Below, piece after piece: positions 1 through 9,515 of a stretch of 64,000 nucleotides of DNA (its first letter is position 1; each line of letters begins with the position of its first letter). The stretch comes from Actinacidiphila glaucinigra (GTDB lineage: Bacteria; Actinomycetota; Actinomycetes; Streptomycetales; Streptomycetaceae). The position numbers and the translations under genes were made by a program. Where the stretch lies: assembly GCF_900188405.1 (NCBI RefSeq), contig NZ_FZOF01000029.1:46342-110341 (forward strand). Reading direction: 5' to 3'. The notes under the pieces were generated by a model that saw nothing but the letters and a program-made list of their open reading frames with translations, searched no databases and was not told where the DNA came from.

Positions 1-2
1 TG

Positions 3-554
3 CTGCGGCCGCGCATGCGCGAGGGCGGCATCCCCACCTGGATCGGCGTCGGCGGCAGCCCCAACTCCACCCTGCGCGCCGCCCGCTACGGCCTGCCGCT
101 GATGCTGGCCATCATCGGCGGCCGCCCCCAGCGTTTCGCCGGCCACGTGGACCTCTTCCGGCGCGGCCTCCAGCAGGCCGGGCACCCCGCCCAGCCCATC
201 GGCCAGCACTCCCTGGGCCTCGTCGCGGACACCGACGAAGAGGCGGTCGAGACCTGGTGGCGGTACTGGGAGCCGGTCATGACCGCGCTCTCCGAGGAGC
301 GCGGCTTCTACCGGCCCACGTACGAGCGCTACCTGGCGGAGGTCGCCGACGGCGCGCTCTTCGTCGGCTCCCCCGTGACCGTGGCGCGCAAGATCGCCCG
401 GGTCGCCCGCGACCTCCACCTGAACCGCTTCGACCTCAAGTACGACATCATGCACCTGCCCCGCCAGGCCCGCGCCCGCACGATCGAACTGCTGGGCCGG
501 GAAGTGGCGCCGATGGTGCGCGAACTGCTCACGAAGGAACCCGCTGATGTCTGA
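3..554 (+). CDS. Luciferase-like flavin-dependent monooxygenase (5' end missing)
   Basis: This is the C-terminal half of an LLM-class (bacterial luciferase-like) oxidoreductase; the reading frame is open to the left edge, so the start lies outside. The visible part has the segments WIGVGGSP and YGLPLMLAIIGG and the late motif GSPVTVARKIARV, which recur almost unchanged in the next gene. Family members use FMNH2 or F420H2 to oxidise small substrates in the cytoplasm. The gene overlaps the next by 8 bp, so the two are translationally coupled and probably arose by tandem duplication. The substrate cannot be read from the sequence. Confidence 0.85.
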   Translation: MRPRMREGGIPTWIGVGGSPNSTLRAARYGLPLMLAIIGGRPQRFAGHVDLFRRGLQQAGHPAQPIGQHSLGLVADTDEEAVETWWRYWEPVMTALSEERGFYRPTYERYLAEVADGALFVGSPVTVARKIARVARDLHLNRFDLKYDIMHLPRQARARTIELLGREVAPMVRELLTKEPADV

Positions 555-1578
555 CCTCGTCTTCGGCCTCGACACGTTCGGCGACGTGCCGGTGGACGAC
601 ACCGGTGCCCCCGTCTCCCACGCGGCCTCCATCCGGCAGGTCCTCGACGAGGCCGTCATGGCTGACCAGATCGGTGTCGACGCCATCGCGCTCGGTGAGC
701 ACCACCGCCCCGAGTACTCGGTGTCGACCCCGGAGACCGTCCTCGCCGGAATCGCCACGCGCACCGAGCGGATCAAGCTCGGCTCCGGCGTGACCGTCCT
801 CAGCTCCGACGACCCGGTCCGCGTCTTCCAGCGCTTCGCGACCGTCGACGCCCTCTCGCAGGGCCGGGCCGAGGTGATCCTGGGCCGCGGGTCCTTCACC
901 GAGTCCTTCCCGCTGTTCGGGTACGACCTCAGCGACTACGACGTGCTCTTCGAGGAGAAGATCGAGCTCTTCGCGAAGCTCCTCGACGAGAAGCCGGTGA
1001 CCTGGAGCGGCACCACACGTGCGCCGCTGAAGGACGCCGACGTCTTCCCGAAGACCGAGTCCGGGCGGCTGCAGACCTGGGTCGGCGTGGGCGGCTCGCC
1101 CCAGTCGGTCGTCCGCACCGCGCGCTACGGATTCCCGCTGATGCTCGCCATCATCGGCGGCGCCCCCACGCGCTTCGCGCCCTACATCGACCTCTACCGC
1201 CGCGCTGCGGAGCAGTTCGGCACGACGGCCCACCCGGTGGGGATGCACTCCCCCGGCTTCCTCGCGGACACCGATGAGGAGGCCAGGGAGGGGTTCTGGC
1301 CCGGCTACAAGGTGATGCGCGACCGCATCGGCAAACTGCGCGGCTGGCCGCCGGTACGCCGCGAGGAGTTCGACGCCGAGATCGAGCACGGCTCGCTCTA
1401 CGTCGGGTCCCCCGAGACGGTCGCCCGCAAGATCGCCGCGGCGGTCGGCGATCTCGGGGTCGGCCGGTTCGACCTCATCTACACCGTGGGCCCCCAGCCG
1501 GTCGGCGCCCGCATGCGTGCCGTCGAGCTGTACGGCACGAAGGTGATCCCCATGGTCCGCGACATCCTCGCGGGCTGA
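547..1578 (+). CDS. Luciferase-like flavin-dependent oxidoreductase
   Basis: A complete 343-residue LLM-class oxidoreductase of normal family length. N-terminal GLDTFGDVPVDD is followed by the family pattern IALGEHHRPEYSVSTPE, by RIKLGSGVTVLSSDDPVRV, and by GRGSFTESFPLFGYDL near residue 120. The C-terminal half matches the preceding partial gene (WVGVGGSP, GFPLMLAIIGG, GSPETVARKIA). The ATG lies inside the end of the preceding gene (8-bp overlap), which fixes this start. It probably acts with its paralogue and the downstream F420/NADP-type dehydrogenase as a flavin or deazaflavin redox module. FMN versus F420 use is undetermined. Confidence 0.9.
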   Translation: MSDLVFGLDTFGDVPVDDTGAPVSHAASIRQVLDEAVMADQIGVDAIALGEHHRPEYSVSTPETVLAGIATRTERIKLGSGVTVLSSDDPVRVFQRFATVDALSQGRAEVILGRGSFTESFPLFGYDLSDYDVLFEEKIELFAKLLDEKPVTWSGTTRAPLKDADVFPKTESGRLQTWVGVGGSPQSVVRTARYGFPLMLAIIGGAPTRFAPYIDLYRRAAEQFGTTAHPVGMHSPGFLADTDEEAREGFWPGYKVMRDRIGKLRGWPPVRREEFDAEIEHGSLYVGSPETVARKIAAAVGDLGVGRFDLIYTVGPQPVGARMRAVELYGTKVIPMVRDILAG

Positions 1579-1613
1579 CGCCGAAGCTGACGCAGGAACG
1601 GAACGGAGACGAC

Positions 1614-2300
1614 ATGGACACCGAGGGCGTGCGCACGATCGGCATCCTGGGCGCGGGCAAGGTCGGGACGGTACTGGCCCGGCTGGCCCTGGCCGCGGGC
1701 CACCGCGTGCTGATCGCGGGCTCGGGCGACCCCGCGGCCATCGCGCTCACGGTGGAGGTCCTCACCCCGGGCGCGGTCGCGGTCACCGCCGCCGAGGCCG
1801 CCGCCGGGGCCGACCTCGCGGTCCTCGCCCTCCCCCTGGGCAAGTACCGCACCGTCCCGGCCGAGGCGCTGCGCGGCAAGCTCGTGATCGACGCGATGAA
1901 CTACTGGTGGGAGGTCGACGGCATACGCGACGACCTCACCGACCCGCGGACGTCGTCGAGCGAGACCGTGCAGGCCTTCCTGCCGGGGTCGCGTGTGGTG
2001 AAGGCCTTCAACCACATGGGCTACCACGACCTGGAGGACGGGGCCCGGCCCGCCGGGACGCCCGGCCGCAAGGCGATCGCCATCGCCGGCGACGACCCCG
2101 GCGACCTCGCCGAGGTGGCCCGCCTCGTCGACGCGCTCGGCTTTGATCCCGTCGTCGCCGGCCCGCTCGCCGAGGGGGCCCGCATGGAGCCGGGCACCGA
2201 ACCGTTCGGTGCCAACGTCGACGGCGCGGAACTGCGCGCCATGCTCGACCGGTTCCCGGAGACCGACCGCGGACGGACGGTCGCCGAGGCCCGGGCGTAG
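1614..2300 (+). CDS. NADPH-dependent F420 reductase-like dinucleotide-binding protein
   Basis: A 228-residue protein with an N-terminal Rossmann motif GILGAGKVGTVLA at residues 7-19 and the family segments AVLALPLGKY and VVKAFNHMGYHDL (about residue 128), typical of F420H2:NADP oxidoreductase and related NADP-binding proteins. It could supply reduced deazaflavin to the adjacent luciferase-like enzymes or reduce a small molecule itself. The ATG follows a GGAG ribosome site and lies 35 bp after the upstream gene, so the three genes look like one operon. True F420 use is an inference from family and neighbours only. Confidence 0.8.
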   Translation: MDTEGVRTIGILGAGKVGTVLARLALAAGHRVLIAGSGDPAAIALTVEVLTPGAVAVTAAEAAAGADLAVLALPLGKYRTVPAEALRGKLVIDAMNYWWEVDGIRDDLTDPRTSSSETVQAFLPGSRVVKAFNHMGYHDLEDGARPAGTPGRKAIAIAGDDPGDLAEVARLVDALGFDPVVAGPLAEGARMEPGTEPFGANVDGAELRAMLDRFPETDRGRTVAEARA

Positions 2301-2388
2301 GCGCCCGAGTACGGGTGGGCCCGGGCGGGAGGCCGTCGCCTCCCGCCCGGGCCCGGCGTTGTCGGACCCCCGTGACACGATCTTCGGC

Positions 2389-4626
2389 ATGGATCTCGAC
2401 ACCGTGTTCGCCGGTCTCGACCGGATCGCCTGGCCGGAGCTGCATCACGCCTACGGACCCGCCGATGACGTCCCCGACCTGCTGCGGGCGTTGGCCGCCA
2501 CGGACGAGGAGTCCGCGGAGGAGGCCGAGCAGGAACTGTGGAGCAGCATCGTCCACCAGGGCACGGTGTACCGGGCGACGGTGCCGGCCGTACCCTTCCT
2601 GGCGCGCCTCGCGGCGGCGGGTGTGCGCAGCGCGGAACTGCTCGGCATGCTGGGAGCCATAGCGGAGAGCACGGACGAGCACGATCCGGAACGGCCGGGC
2701 GCAGCGCGTGCGGCGGTCGTCGCACAACTCCCGGTGATCCTGGCCATGTTGTCGGACGCCGAGCCCGAGGTGCGGCAGTGCGCGGCCTGGGCGGTCGCCC
2801 AGTGCGGGCCCGGGGCCGGAGCGGACGCGCGGGCGGCGTTGCGGTCCCGCTGGACGACGGAGACCGATCCGACGGTGCGGGCGGACCTGCTGACCGCGTA
2901 TGCCGTCGTCGACCCGGGCGCGGCGCAGGAGCTGTGTGCGACCGCGAAGGGGACGACGGAGCCCCCGCAGGTGCGGGTGGCGGCTCTGCTGGCGATCGTC
3001 GACACCGGTCAGCCGTGGGGTGACGACTCGGCCGCCGTCGTGGCGGCATTGTCGCCGCTGGAGCCGCACACGGCGGGCGGCCAGTGGGAACGCGAGGCGC
3101 TGGAGTCCTTGGTCACCGGACTCCACGAGCGTGGGGACGTCGACGCCGCGATCGACGCCGCGATCGACGTCGCCGTCTCGGCGCTCGACCGCGCGGTCGA
3201 AGCCGTAGGCGCCGGTGCGGACCCCAAGGAGTCCGCCCAAGAGGCGACGTGGGCGGCCGGGTGCCTCGCGCTGCGCTCCAAGACCGCCCCGGCACGGCTG
3301 CTGCCCGCGATGCTGCCGCTGCTCGACCACCCGGACACCGCGGGCGACGTCATCGACGCGATACGCGACTGGGCCGTACCCGCGCCGCAGGCGGTACCTC
3401 CGCTGGTCCGCCTGGCCGAGGGGGCGGGAGAGCACGCCGACCGCGCTCTCGCTGCCCTGGTGAGGGTGGGCGCGCCCGAGGCGGCGGGCCTCCTCGCCCG
3501 GCACTTCGAGGACCGGCCGCGCGCCCTGGCAGCGGCGTTCGATCGCACCATGCAGAGGCCTCCGGTTCCGCTGCCGTGCGCCCCGGAGCTGCTCGACGCC
3601 GTCCGGGCCCGGCTCGCGGCCCTGACCGCCGGCGCCACGACGGCCGGTCCGCGGCAGTCACTGGTGGCGGGCGGCCTCGCCGCCGCCAACGAGCCGGTCC
3701 ACCTCTCGGGTGTCCTGGCGGGTTGGGGGCCGCGGGCTCGCGCCGCGCTGCCCGAACTGGTCGACGCCCTCCCACATCACCCGTTCGCGGTCAGCCGGGC
3801 GCTCGCCGCCATCGCCGACGCCGGGCGCGACCCGGACGTGGTCGCCGCGCTGCGGGCCCGCGCCGGAACCGGGTCGGTACCGGACCGGCAGGCGGCCGCG
3901 GCCGCGCTCCACGCGCTCACAGGCGACGCGACCGTGGTGCTCTCCGTCCTGGGGCCCGCCCTCGACGAGCCGAACGGTCCGCGCGACAACTGTCTCCGTG
4001 CCGTCGCGCCACTCGGCGAACAGGCACGTCCACTGCTGCCCCGTCTCCGGGCGCTGCTGGCCGAACCGGTGGAGAACCGGTCCACCGTCCCCGCTGTCGA
4101 GGCGGCGCTGACGGCGGCCACCGCGACCTGGGAACTGACAGGGGATCAGGAGACTGTGCTGCCCGTAGTCCTGGAGGGACTGGGCTGGGCCGAGCGGCCC
4201 TGGGGCGACCGGGTCGCCGAGCGGGCGGCCGAGGTCGCCGCCCTCGTCGGACCCGCCGCGCGACCGGCCGAGCCGCGGTTGCTGGCGATGCTCGACCGCC
4301 CGGACACGGCCGCGGCCGCCGCGCGTGCGCTGGCGGCCCTGCACCCCGGCAGCGACCGCCCGGCCGGCGTCCCGCTCACGGAACTCGTCGACCGTGTCCT
4401 CCCCTCGCTCGAGCCCGGCGCGTATCTCAACTCCGCGCTCGCCGCGCTGAAGACCCTCGCCGCCCTCGGCCCCACCGCGTTCACCCCCGCCCAGCTCGAC
4501 CGGATACGCGGACTCGCCGAGGGGGAGCGCCGCATCGTAGGCTCCGGCATCCAGATCGACATCATCCGCAACGACGAGGAGTTCCGCGCCGCCGCCCGTA
4601 CCGTCCTGGCCGGCCTGACGCGCTGA
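2389..4626 (+). CDS. Large HEAT-repeat protein
   Basis: A 745-residue protein made of degenerate helical repeats rich in Ala, Leu, Arg and Asp, consistent with HEAT or PBS-lyase-type solenoids from about residue 60 to the end. The N-terminal module (LHHAYGPADDVPDLLRAL, then VHQGTVYRATVPAVPFLARL) closely resembles the N-terminus of the much shorter protein at 36233-37009, so both belong to one family. There is no signal peptide or membrane segment. The ATG at 2389 begins MDLDTVFAGLDRIAW and is preferred because upstream sequence in frame is low-complexity and overlaps the previous gene. Such solenoids usually bind protein partners. No enzymatic motif was found and the partner is unknown. Confidence 0.8.
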   Translation: MDLDTVFAGLDRIAWPELHHAYGPADDVPDLLRALAATDEESAEEAEQELWSSIVHQGTVYRATVPAVPFLARLAAAGVRSAELLGMLGAIAESTDEHDPERPGAARAAVVAQLPVILAMLSDAEPEVRQCAAWAVAQCGPGAGADARAALRSRWTTETDPTVRADLLTAYAVVDPGAAQELCATAKGTTEPPQVRVAALLAIVDTGQPWGDDSAAVVAALSPLEPHTAGGQWEREALESLVTGLHERGDVDAAIDAAIDVAVSALDRAVEAVGAGADPKESAQEATWAAGCLALRSKTAPARLLPAMLPLLDHPDTAGDVIDAIRDWAVPAPQAVPPLVRLAEGAGEHADRALAALVRVGAPEAAGLLARHFEDRPRALAAAFDRTMQRPPVPLPCAPELLDAVRARLAALTAGATTAGPRQSLVAGGLAAANEPVHLSGVLAGWGPRARAALPELVDALPHHPFAVSRALAAIADAGRDPDVVAALRARAGTGSVPDRQAAAAALHALTGDATVVLSVLGPALDEPNGPRDNCLRAVAPLGEQARPLLPRLRALLAEPVENRSTVPAVEAALTAATATWELTGDQETVLPVVLEGLGWAERPWGDRVAERAAEVAALVGPAARPAEPRLLAMLDRPDTAAAAARALAALHPGSDRPAGVPLTELVDRVLPSLEPGAYLNSALAALKTLAALGPTAFTPAQLDRIRGLAEGERRIVGSGIQIDIIRNDEEFRAAARTVLAGLTR

Positions 4627-4666
4627 CCGTCGCTCCCGCGACCGGCCACGGCCCGCACGGCGCGAC

Positions 4667-6175
4667 TCAGAGGAACAACGACAGCGGCAGGAGGAGCAGG
4701 ACGGCGACGACCGATGCGACGGAGACGCCGAGCGTGCAGCTCTTGAGCGTGCCGCGGGTGGTCTGGCCCATCAGGGACTGGAGCAGCCAGAAAGTGTTGC
4801 TCGTGACGTGCACCGCGAACAGCGAGCCCGCGCCGATCGCCAGCGCCACCAGCACCGGGTCGAGGCCGAGGCCGGGTGCGATCGGGGCGAGGATGCCGGC
4901 CGTGGTGATGGCGGAGATGGTCACGGAGCCGACGGCGAGGTGGAGTGCGGCGGCGACGGCCCAGACGAGCAGCAGGGGCGCGATGTGGCCGCCGGTGGAG
5001 AAGTAGCCCCGCAGGATGCGGCCGAGGCCGCCGGCTCCGACCACGGCGGCGAGCGAGCCGCCGACCGCGGTCAAAATGAGGATCTGTCCGCTGTCCTTGA
5101 AGCCGCGGACCAGGGCGCGTTCCACCCGTTCGCGGCCCACGGTGAGCCGCGCGACGATCAGCGTGCCGACGAGCCCGGTGAGCAGCGCCACCACGGGGCT
5201 GGAGACGAAGGACAGCACCGGGTTGCGGGTGTGGGTGGCCTGGGCCACCGCGCCGCCGCCGATCATCAGCAGGGCGGTCACCAGCGGGGCGAACCGTACG
5301 AGCAGGGGCGGGTCCTTCCATCTGCCGCACGGGACCGCGGCGCCCGCGGGCCCGGGCGCCGGGCCCGCCGCGGGGCGGCCCGGACGGCGGGTTCCCGGCC
5401 CCGCGGGTCCCGGCGCCGGGGTGCCGCCGACCATGGCGACGGCCGGAACGGGGCGGACGCGCGCCGGCTCGGCCGTGTCCGCCTTCTGCGTCTGCGGCGG
5501 AGCCGGTGCCGCCGTCTCCGAGGCGACGGCCGCGTCCTCGTCGGTGGCGCTGTTCCACAGCCCCCGCCGGAACAGGAAGGACATGATCGTCACCGAGACG
5601 AGGACGGTGGGGACGATCAGCACCAGGCCCCACAGCAGCATCGTGCCCAGGGGCACGTGCAGCAGCGCCGCCAGGGCGAGCGCCCCGACGCCGGGCACCA
5701 TGAGGACGATGCCGCTCTCCAGGCCGATGGCCAGGGCGGCGCCCATGCGGGCGGAGCCGAGCGGGCCGATCCTGCGGGAGGCGGTGCGGGCGAGCGGGGC
5801 GCAGATGACCAGGAGTACGTCGAGGTAGATGGCCTGCAGCAGGGTGCCGATGGTGAGCGCCATCGAGTGCGGGAGCCGACGGGGACCGAACACATGGAGC
5901 AGGCGGTCGACGAGTTGCTCGATGGCGCCCGTCTCCTGGAGGACCGCGCCCATGAGGACGCCGAAGGCGATCAGGAGGCCGACCTCCGCCATGATGTCAC
6001 CGAAGCCGGTGGTGATGGTCCTGATGGTCCGGGTCACCCCGAGGCCGGTCGCGAGGCCCAGGTAGAGCGACCCCACCACGAGGGAGATCACCGGGTTCAC
6101 TCGGAAGCGGACGATCAGCACGACGATGCCGACGATCGCGACGGCGGTGTTGGCCAGTACGGGGACTTCGGACAT
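4667..6175 (-). CDS. GntP-family organic acid permease
   Basis: A 502-residue polytopic membrane protein of the gluconate:H+ symporter (GntP) family. It has about a dozen hydrophobic helices, starting VLANTAVAIVGIVVLIVRF, and the family segment EVGLLIAFGVLMGAVLQETGA. A cytoplasmic loop of roughly 90 residues near the middle is rich in Ala, Pro and Gly and looks like a lineage-specific insertion. The ATG at 6175 has an AAGGGAG ribosome site. It is divergent from the CoA-transferase/lyase/IclR operon. I infer that it imports the carboxylate that those enzymes activate and cleave, so gluconate is not the assumed substrate. Confidence 0.88.
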   Translation of the reverse strand: MSEVPVLANTAVAIVGIVVLIVRFRVNPVISLVVGSLYLGLATGLGVTRTIRTITTGFGDIMAEVGLLIAFGVLMGAVLQETGAIEQLVDRLLHVFGPRRLPHSMALTIGTLLQAIYLDVLLVICAPLARTASRRIGPLGSARMGAALAIGLESGIVLMVPGVGALALAALLHVPLGTMLLWGLVLIVPTVLVSVTIMSFLFRRGLWNSATDEDAAVASETAAPAPPQTQKADTAEPARVRPVPAVAMVGGTPAPGPAGPGTRRPGRPAAGPAPGPAGAAVPCGRWKDPPLLVRFAPLVTALLMIGGGAVAQATHTRNPVLSFVSSPVVALLTGLVGTLIVARLTVGRERVERALVRGFKDSGQILILTAVGGSLAAVVGAGGLGRILRGYFSTGGHIAPLLLVWAVAAALHLAVGSVTISAITTAGILAPIAPGLGLDPVLVALAIGAGSLFAVHVTSNTFWLLQSLMGQTTRGTLKSCTLGVSVASVVAVLLLLPLSLFL

Positions 6176-6461
6176 CCGCGCTCCCTTGCACACACGGCGC
6201 CGGGGAGGCGAGTACGGGCAGGCGCCCCATCGTGGTGCGGAAGCGGGCTCGTCCAGGACCGGCTCTGAGTGAGACGGCGACTCATCATGAGGGTACTCCC
6301 CAGGTCCGGCACATGCACTTGCATGCGCCGCCCACTCGATCCCGCACGAAAAAGAGCACGTCTCACCCATTGAGAGGACATAAGGGACTTATTGACGCAC
6401 CCTCTCGCGACCCACATCATGGAAATGGACATCACGATATGGGTCTGCGAGGTGATGGCAG
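6176..6461 (+). promoter_or_regulatory. Divergent promoter region, permease and CoA-transferase operon
   Basis: This 286-bp gap between divergent genes is noticeably AT-richer than its flanks. It holds a perfect dyad ATAAGGGACTTAT at 6380-6392 and a direct repeat ACATCA at 6414-6419 and 6429-6434. These are candidate operators for the IclR-type regulator encoded at 8634-9509. No experimental operator is known to me, and the assignment rests on position. Confidence 0.45.
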
Positions 6462-7694
6462 ATGCCCGAACCCTTCACACCGGACACAAAAGCGCCGTCC
6501 GGTCCTCTCACCGGGCTGCGAGTCCTGGAGCTGGGCAATTTCATCGCCGCCCCGTCCGCCGGCCGGCTCATGGCGGACTTCGGCGCCGACGTCGTCAAGG
6601 TCGAACGGCCGCGCGTTGGGGACGAACTGCGCCGCTGGCGGCTGCACGAGGGCGACACCTCGCTGCTCTTCCGCGCGATGAACCGCAACAAGCGGTCCGT
6701 CACGCTCGACCTGCGGCGCCCGGAGGGCCGCGAGGTGGCCCTGGCCCTGATCCGCCGCGCGGACGTGGTGCTGGAGAACTTCCGGCCGGGCACCCTCGAA
6801 CGCTGGGGCATCGGCCCGGAGCGGATGCGCGAGGTCAACCCCTCGGTGATCCTGGTCCGCATCTCCGGGTACGGGCAGACCGGGCCCTACCGCGACCGGC
6901 CCGGCTTCGGCGGTGTGGCGGAGGCCGTCGGCGGACTGCGCCACCTGACCGGCGACCCCGACCGCCCCCCGACCCGCGTGGGCATCAGCCTCGCCGACTC
7001 CGTGGCCGGTCTGTACGCCGTCGTCGGCGCCCTGGCCGCGCTCCACCGCCGGGCCGCGACCGGGCACGGGGAGGTCGTGGACGTCGCCCTGTACGAGGCG
7101 GTGTACTCCCTGATGGAGTCCCTGACCCCCGACCACGACGCCTTCGGCGTCGAACGGGAGCGCGCCGGCGGCGCCCTGCCCGGCGCCGCGCCGTCCAACA
7201 CCTACGCGTGCCGGGACGGTGTGTCCGTGGTGGTCAGCGGCAACGGCGACGCCGTCTTCAAGCGCCTGGCGGTCGTCATCGAACGGCCCGAACTGGCCGA
7301 CGACCCGCGGCTGGCCGACAACGCGGGCCGCGTCCGGCACGCCGCCGAACTGGACACGGCGATATCGGCCTGGACCGGGCGGCTGCCGTACGAGGAGGTC
7401 CTGAAGCGGCTGGAGGAGGGCGAGATCCCGTCCGGCCCGATCTACACGGCGGCCGAGATCGCCGAGGACCCGCACTTCGCGGCGCGCGGCATGCTCGAAC
7501 GGCACCGCGTGGCCATCGCCCCCGGGTGGCAGCAGGACGTGGCCTTCCCCGGCGTCGTCCCCAAGTTCACCGAGGCGCCCGGCAGCACGCGCTGGCTCGG
7601 ACCGGACCTGGGCGAGCACACCGACGCCGTCCTCGCCGAACTGGGCATCGCGGCGGACCGCCGCGCCGAACTGCGCGCGCAGGGGGTGGTGTGA
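6462..7694 (+). CDS. CaiB/BaiF family (class III) CoA-transferase
   Basis: A 410-residue class III CoA-transferase of standard length. Typical segments are LTGLRVLELGNFIAAPSAGR at residues 16-35, FGADVVKVERP, and VLENFRPGTLERWGI at 103-117. GISLADSVAG at 174-183 carries Asp179, the expected catalytic aspartate that forms an acyl anhydride. The enzyme would move CoA from a donor such as succinyl-CoA to a carboxylic acid. It is first in an operon with a lyase (1-bp gap) and an IclR regulator, divergent from a permease. The acceptor acid is unknown; a branched hydroxy-diacid such as 3-hydroxy-3-methylglutarate or citramalate would fit the lyase. Confidence 0.92.
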   Translation: MPEPFTPDTKAPSGPLTGLRVLELGNFIAAPSAGRLMADFGADVVKVERPRVGDELRRWRLHEGDTSLLFRAMNRNKRSVTLDLRRPEGREVALALIRRADVVLENFRPGTLERWGIGPERMREVNPSVILVRISGYGQTGPYRDRPGFGGVAEAVGGLRHLTGDPDRPPTRVGISLADSVAGLYAVVGALAALHRRAATGHGEVVDVALYEAVYSLMESLTPDHDAFGVERERAGGALPGAAPSNTYACRDGVSVVVSGNGDAVFKRLAVVIERPELADDPRLADNAGRVRHAAELDTAISAWTGRLPYEEVLKRLEEGEIPSGPIYTAAEIAEDPHFAARGMLERHRVAIAPGWQQDVAFPGVVPKFTEAPGSTRWLGPDLGEHTDAVLAELGIAADRRAELRAQGVV

Positions 7695-7695
7695 C

Positions 7696-8637
7696 ATGAG
7701 CACCGCGCCCGAACAGGTGGTGATCACCGATGTGCTGCTCCGCGACGGGCTGCAGAACGAGCCCGCGGTGCTCCCCCTCGTGGACAAACTGAGGCTGGCC
7801 TACGGGCTGCTGGAGGCGGGGCTGTCCTCGCTGGAGATCGGTTCCTTCGTCAACCCGCGGAAGGTGCCGCAACTGGCCGACACCGACCGGCTGGTGGCGC
7901 GGCTGCGGCCCGGGGAGTCCGCGCTGCTGCACACGCTGGTGTTCAACGAACGCGGCGCGCGCCGGGCCATCGGGGCCGGGGCGCGCGACGTGCGGCTGAC
8001 CGTCTCGGCGAGCGACGGCCACAGCCGCGCCAACGCCGGGGTCCCGCGCGACGAGGCGCTGGAACGCCTGCTGCCCGCGGTGGACGTGCTGAGGGCCCAC
8101 CGGGTGCGGCTGGAGGCCACCATCGCGACGGCCTTCGTGTGCCCCTTCGACGGCGAGACGGACCCGCGCACCGTGGTGGAACTCGCCCGGCGGCTCGCCG
8201 GGTGCGGCATCCGCGTGCTGCACCTCGCCGACACCATCGGCGCGGCCAGCCCCTGGCACATCCGGCGCACCGTCACCGCCGTCCGCGACGCGCTGCCGGA
8301 GCTCCCCCTCGGCCTGCACCTGCACAACACCTACGGGATGGCGTCCGCCAACGTGTGGGAGGCGCTGCGGCTGGGGGTGCGGCGCTTCGACGCGGCTCTC
8401 GGCGGCATCGGCGGCTGCCCGTTCGCGCCCGGTGCCGCGGGGAACCTGGGGACGGACGACCTGGTCAACCTCTGCCACCACGCGGGCATCGCGACCGGTG
8501 TCGACGTCCGCCGCCTCACCGCGCTGCGCGAGGAGTTGCGGGTGCTGCTCGGGCACCGGCTCGACTCCGCGCTGTCCGCGGTGCCGACCGCACCGGTGGC
8601 GCTGCGCACCGTCGTCGCGCCGGCTGACGTACGGTGA
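7696..8637 (+). CDS. Hydroxymethylglutaryl-CoA lyase-like enzyme
   Basis: A 313-residue TIM-barrel lyase of the HMG-CoA lyase family. It has the N-terminal VLLRDGLQNEP, the metal-binding HLHNTYGMA (about residue 214), and the family signature GIGGCPFAPGAAGNLGTDD with its catalytic cysteine. Members cleave 3-hydroxyacyl-CoA thioesters to acetyl-CoA and a keto acid using a divalent metal. It starts one base after the CoA-transferase stop and overlaps the IclR gene by 4 bp, so it probably cleaves the product of the transferase. HMG-CoA itself or a related hydroxy-diacyl-CoA are both possible. Confidence 0.9.
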   Translation: MSTAPEQVVITDVLLRDGLQNEPAVLPLVDKLRLAYGLLEAGLSSLEIGSFVNPRKVPQLADTDRLVARLRPGESALLHTLVFNERGARRAIGAGARDVRLTVSASDGHSRANAGVPRDEALERLLPAVDVLRAHRVRLEATIATAFVCPFDGETDPRTVVELARRLAGCGIRVLHLADTIGAASPWHIRRTVTAVRDALPELPLGLHLHNTYGMASANVWEALRLGVRRFDAALGGIGGCPFAPGAAGNLGTDDLVNLCHHAGIATGVDVRRLTALREELRVLLGHRLDSALSAVPTAPVALRTVVAPADVR

Positions 8638-9509
8638 GTCCCCGAACGGAACGGGCGAACGGGCCGGGACGGGCCGGGACGCGCCTGATCAGAGCCGGGA
8701 AGGACACGGTGACGCCGGTGGGCGAGAAGGCGGGGACCGCGCCGCTGCTGGTGCTGCAGAAGATCCGGCAGATCCTGGAGTGCTTCACCATCGAGCGCCC
8801 CGAGCTGACTCTCCAGGAGATCACCCGGATCACCGGCCTGCCGGCGAGCACCTGCCAGCGCCTGGTGCACAACCTGCTGCGCGAGGGCTTCCTCGACCGT
8901 GACGGGGACGTCTACCGCATCGGCCTGCACTTCGTGCAGTGGGCCGCGCCGGGCACCTTCGGCCTGGACCTGGTCCGGCTCACCCGGCCGGCGTTGCAGC
9001 GGCTGCGGGACCGGACCGGGGAAACCGCCTGCCTGTACGTGCGCGACGGCGCCCACCGCACGGTGGTGTCGCTGGCGGAGTCCCACCATGTGGTGATGCG
9101 GATGTTCGCGGTGGGCATGGTGATGTCCCTGCACGCGGGCTCGGCCGGGAAGGTCTTCATGGCCTTCGACCCCACCGCCCGCCGGGACGCGGTCGGCCAC
9201 GGCCTCACCCGGCACACCCCGCGCACCGTGGTGGACATCGACCTGCTGGACGACCAGTTGGAGGAGATCCGCCGCAACGGCTTCTCCGCCTCCTTCGAGG
9301 AACGCGACATGGGGGCCGCCTCCATCAGCGCACCCGTCTTCGACAGCACCGGCGAACTCGCGGCCGCCCTCGGCATCGGCGCACCGACCCAGCGGCTCAC
9401 CCCCGCCGAGGTGGGCCGGCTCGCCCCCACGGTCGTCGAAGCCGCCGAGGAGGCCTCCCGCTGCCTCGGCTACCGTCCCGGCATCCGGGGCGGCGGCACC
9501 GCGCGCTGA
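8634..9509 (+). CDS. IclR-family transcriptional regulator
   Basis: A 291-residue IclR-type repressor or activator. The N-terminal winged helix spans about residues 40-100, with LTLQEITRITGLPASTCQRL as the DNA-reading helix-turn-helix. The C-terminal effector domain shows the family pattern LHAGSAGKVFMAF. The GTG start overlaps the lyase stop (GTGA). About 25 residues before the winged helix look disordered, so a later GTG is possible. As the last gene of the catabolic operon it probably senses the pathway acid and acts on the divergent region at 6176-6461. Confidence 0.92.
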   Translation: MSPRTERANGPGRAGTRLIRAGKDTVTPVGEKAGTAPLLVLQKIRQILECFTIERPELTLQEITRITGLPASTCQRLVHNLLREGFLDRDGDVYRIGLHFVQWAAPGTFGLDLVRLTRPALQRLRDRTGETACLYVRDGAHRTVVSLAESHHVVMRMFAVGMVMSLHAGSAGKVFMAFDPTARRDAVGHGLTRHTPRTVVDIDLLDDQLEEIRRNGFSASFEERDMGAASISAPVFDSTGELAAALGIGAPTQRLTPAEVGRLAPTVVEAAEEASRCLGYRPGIRGGGTAR

Positions 9510-9515
9510 CCACCC

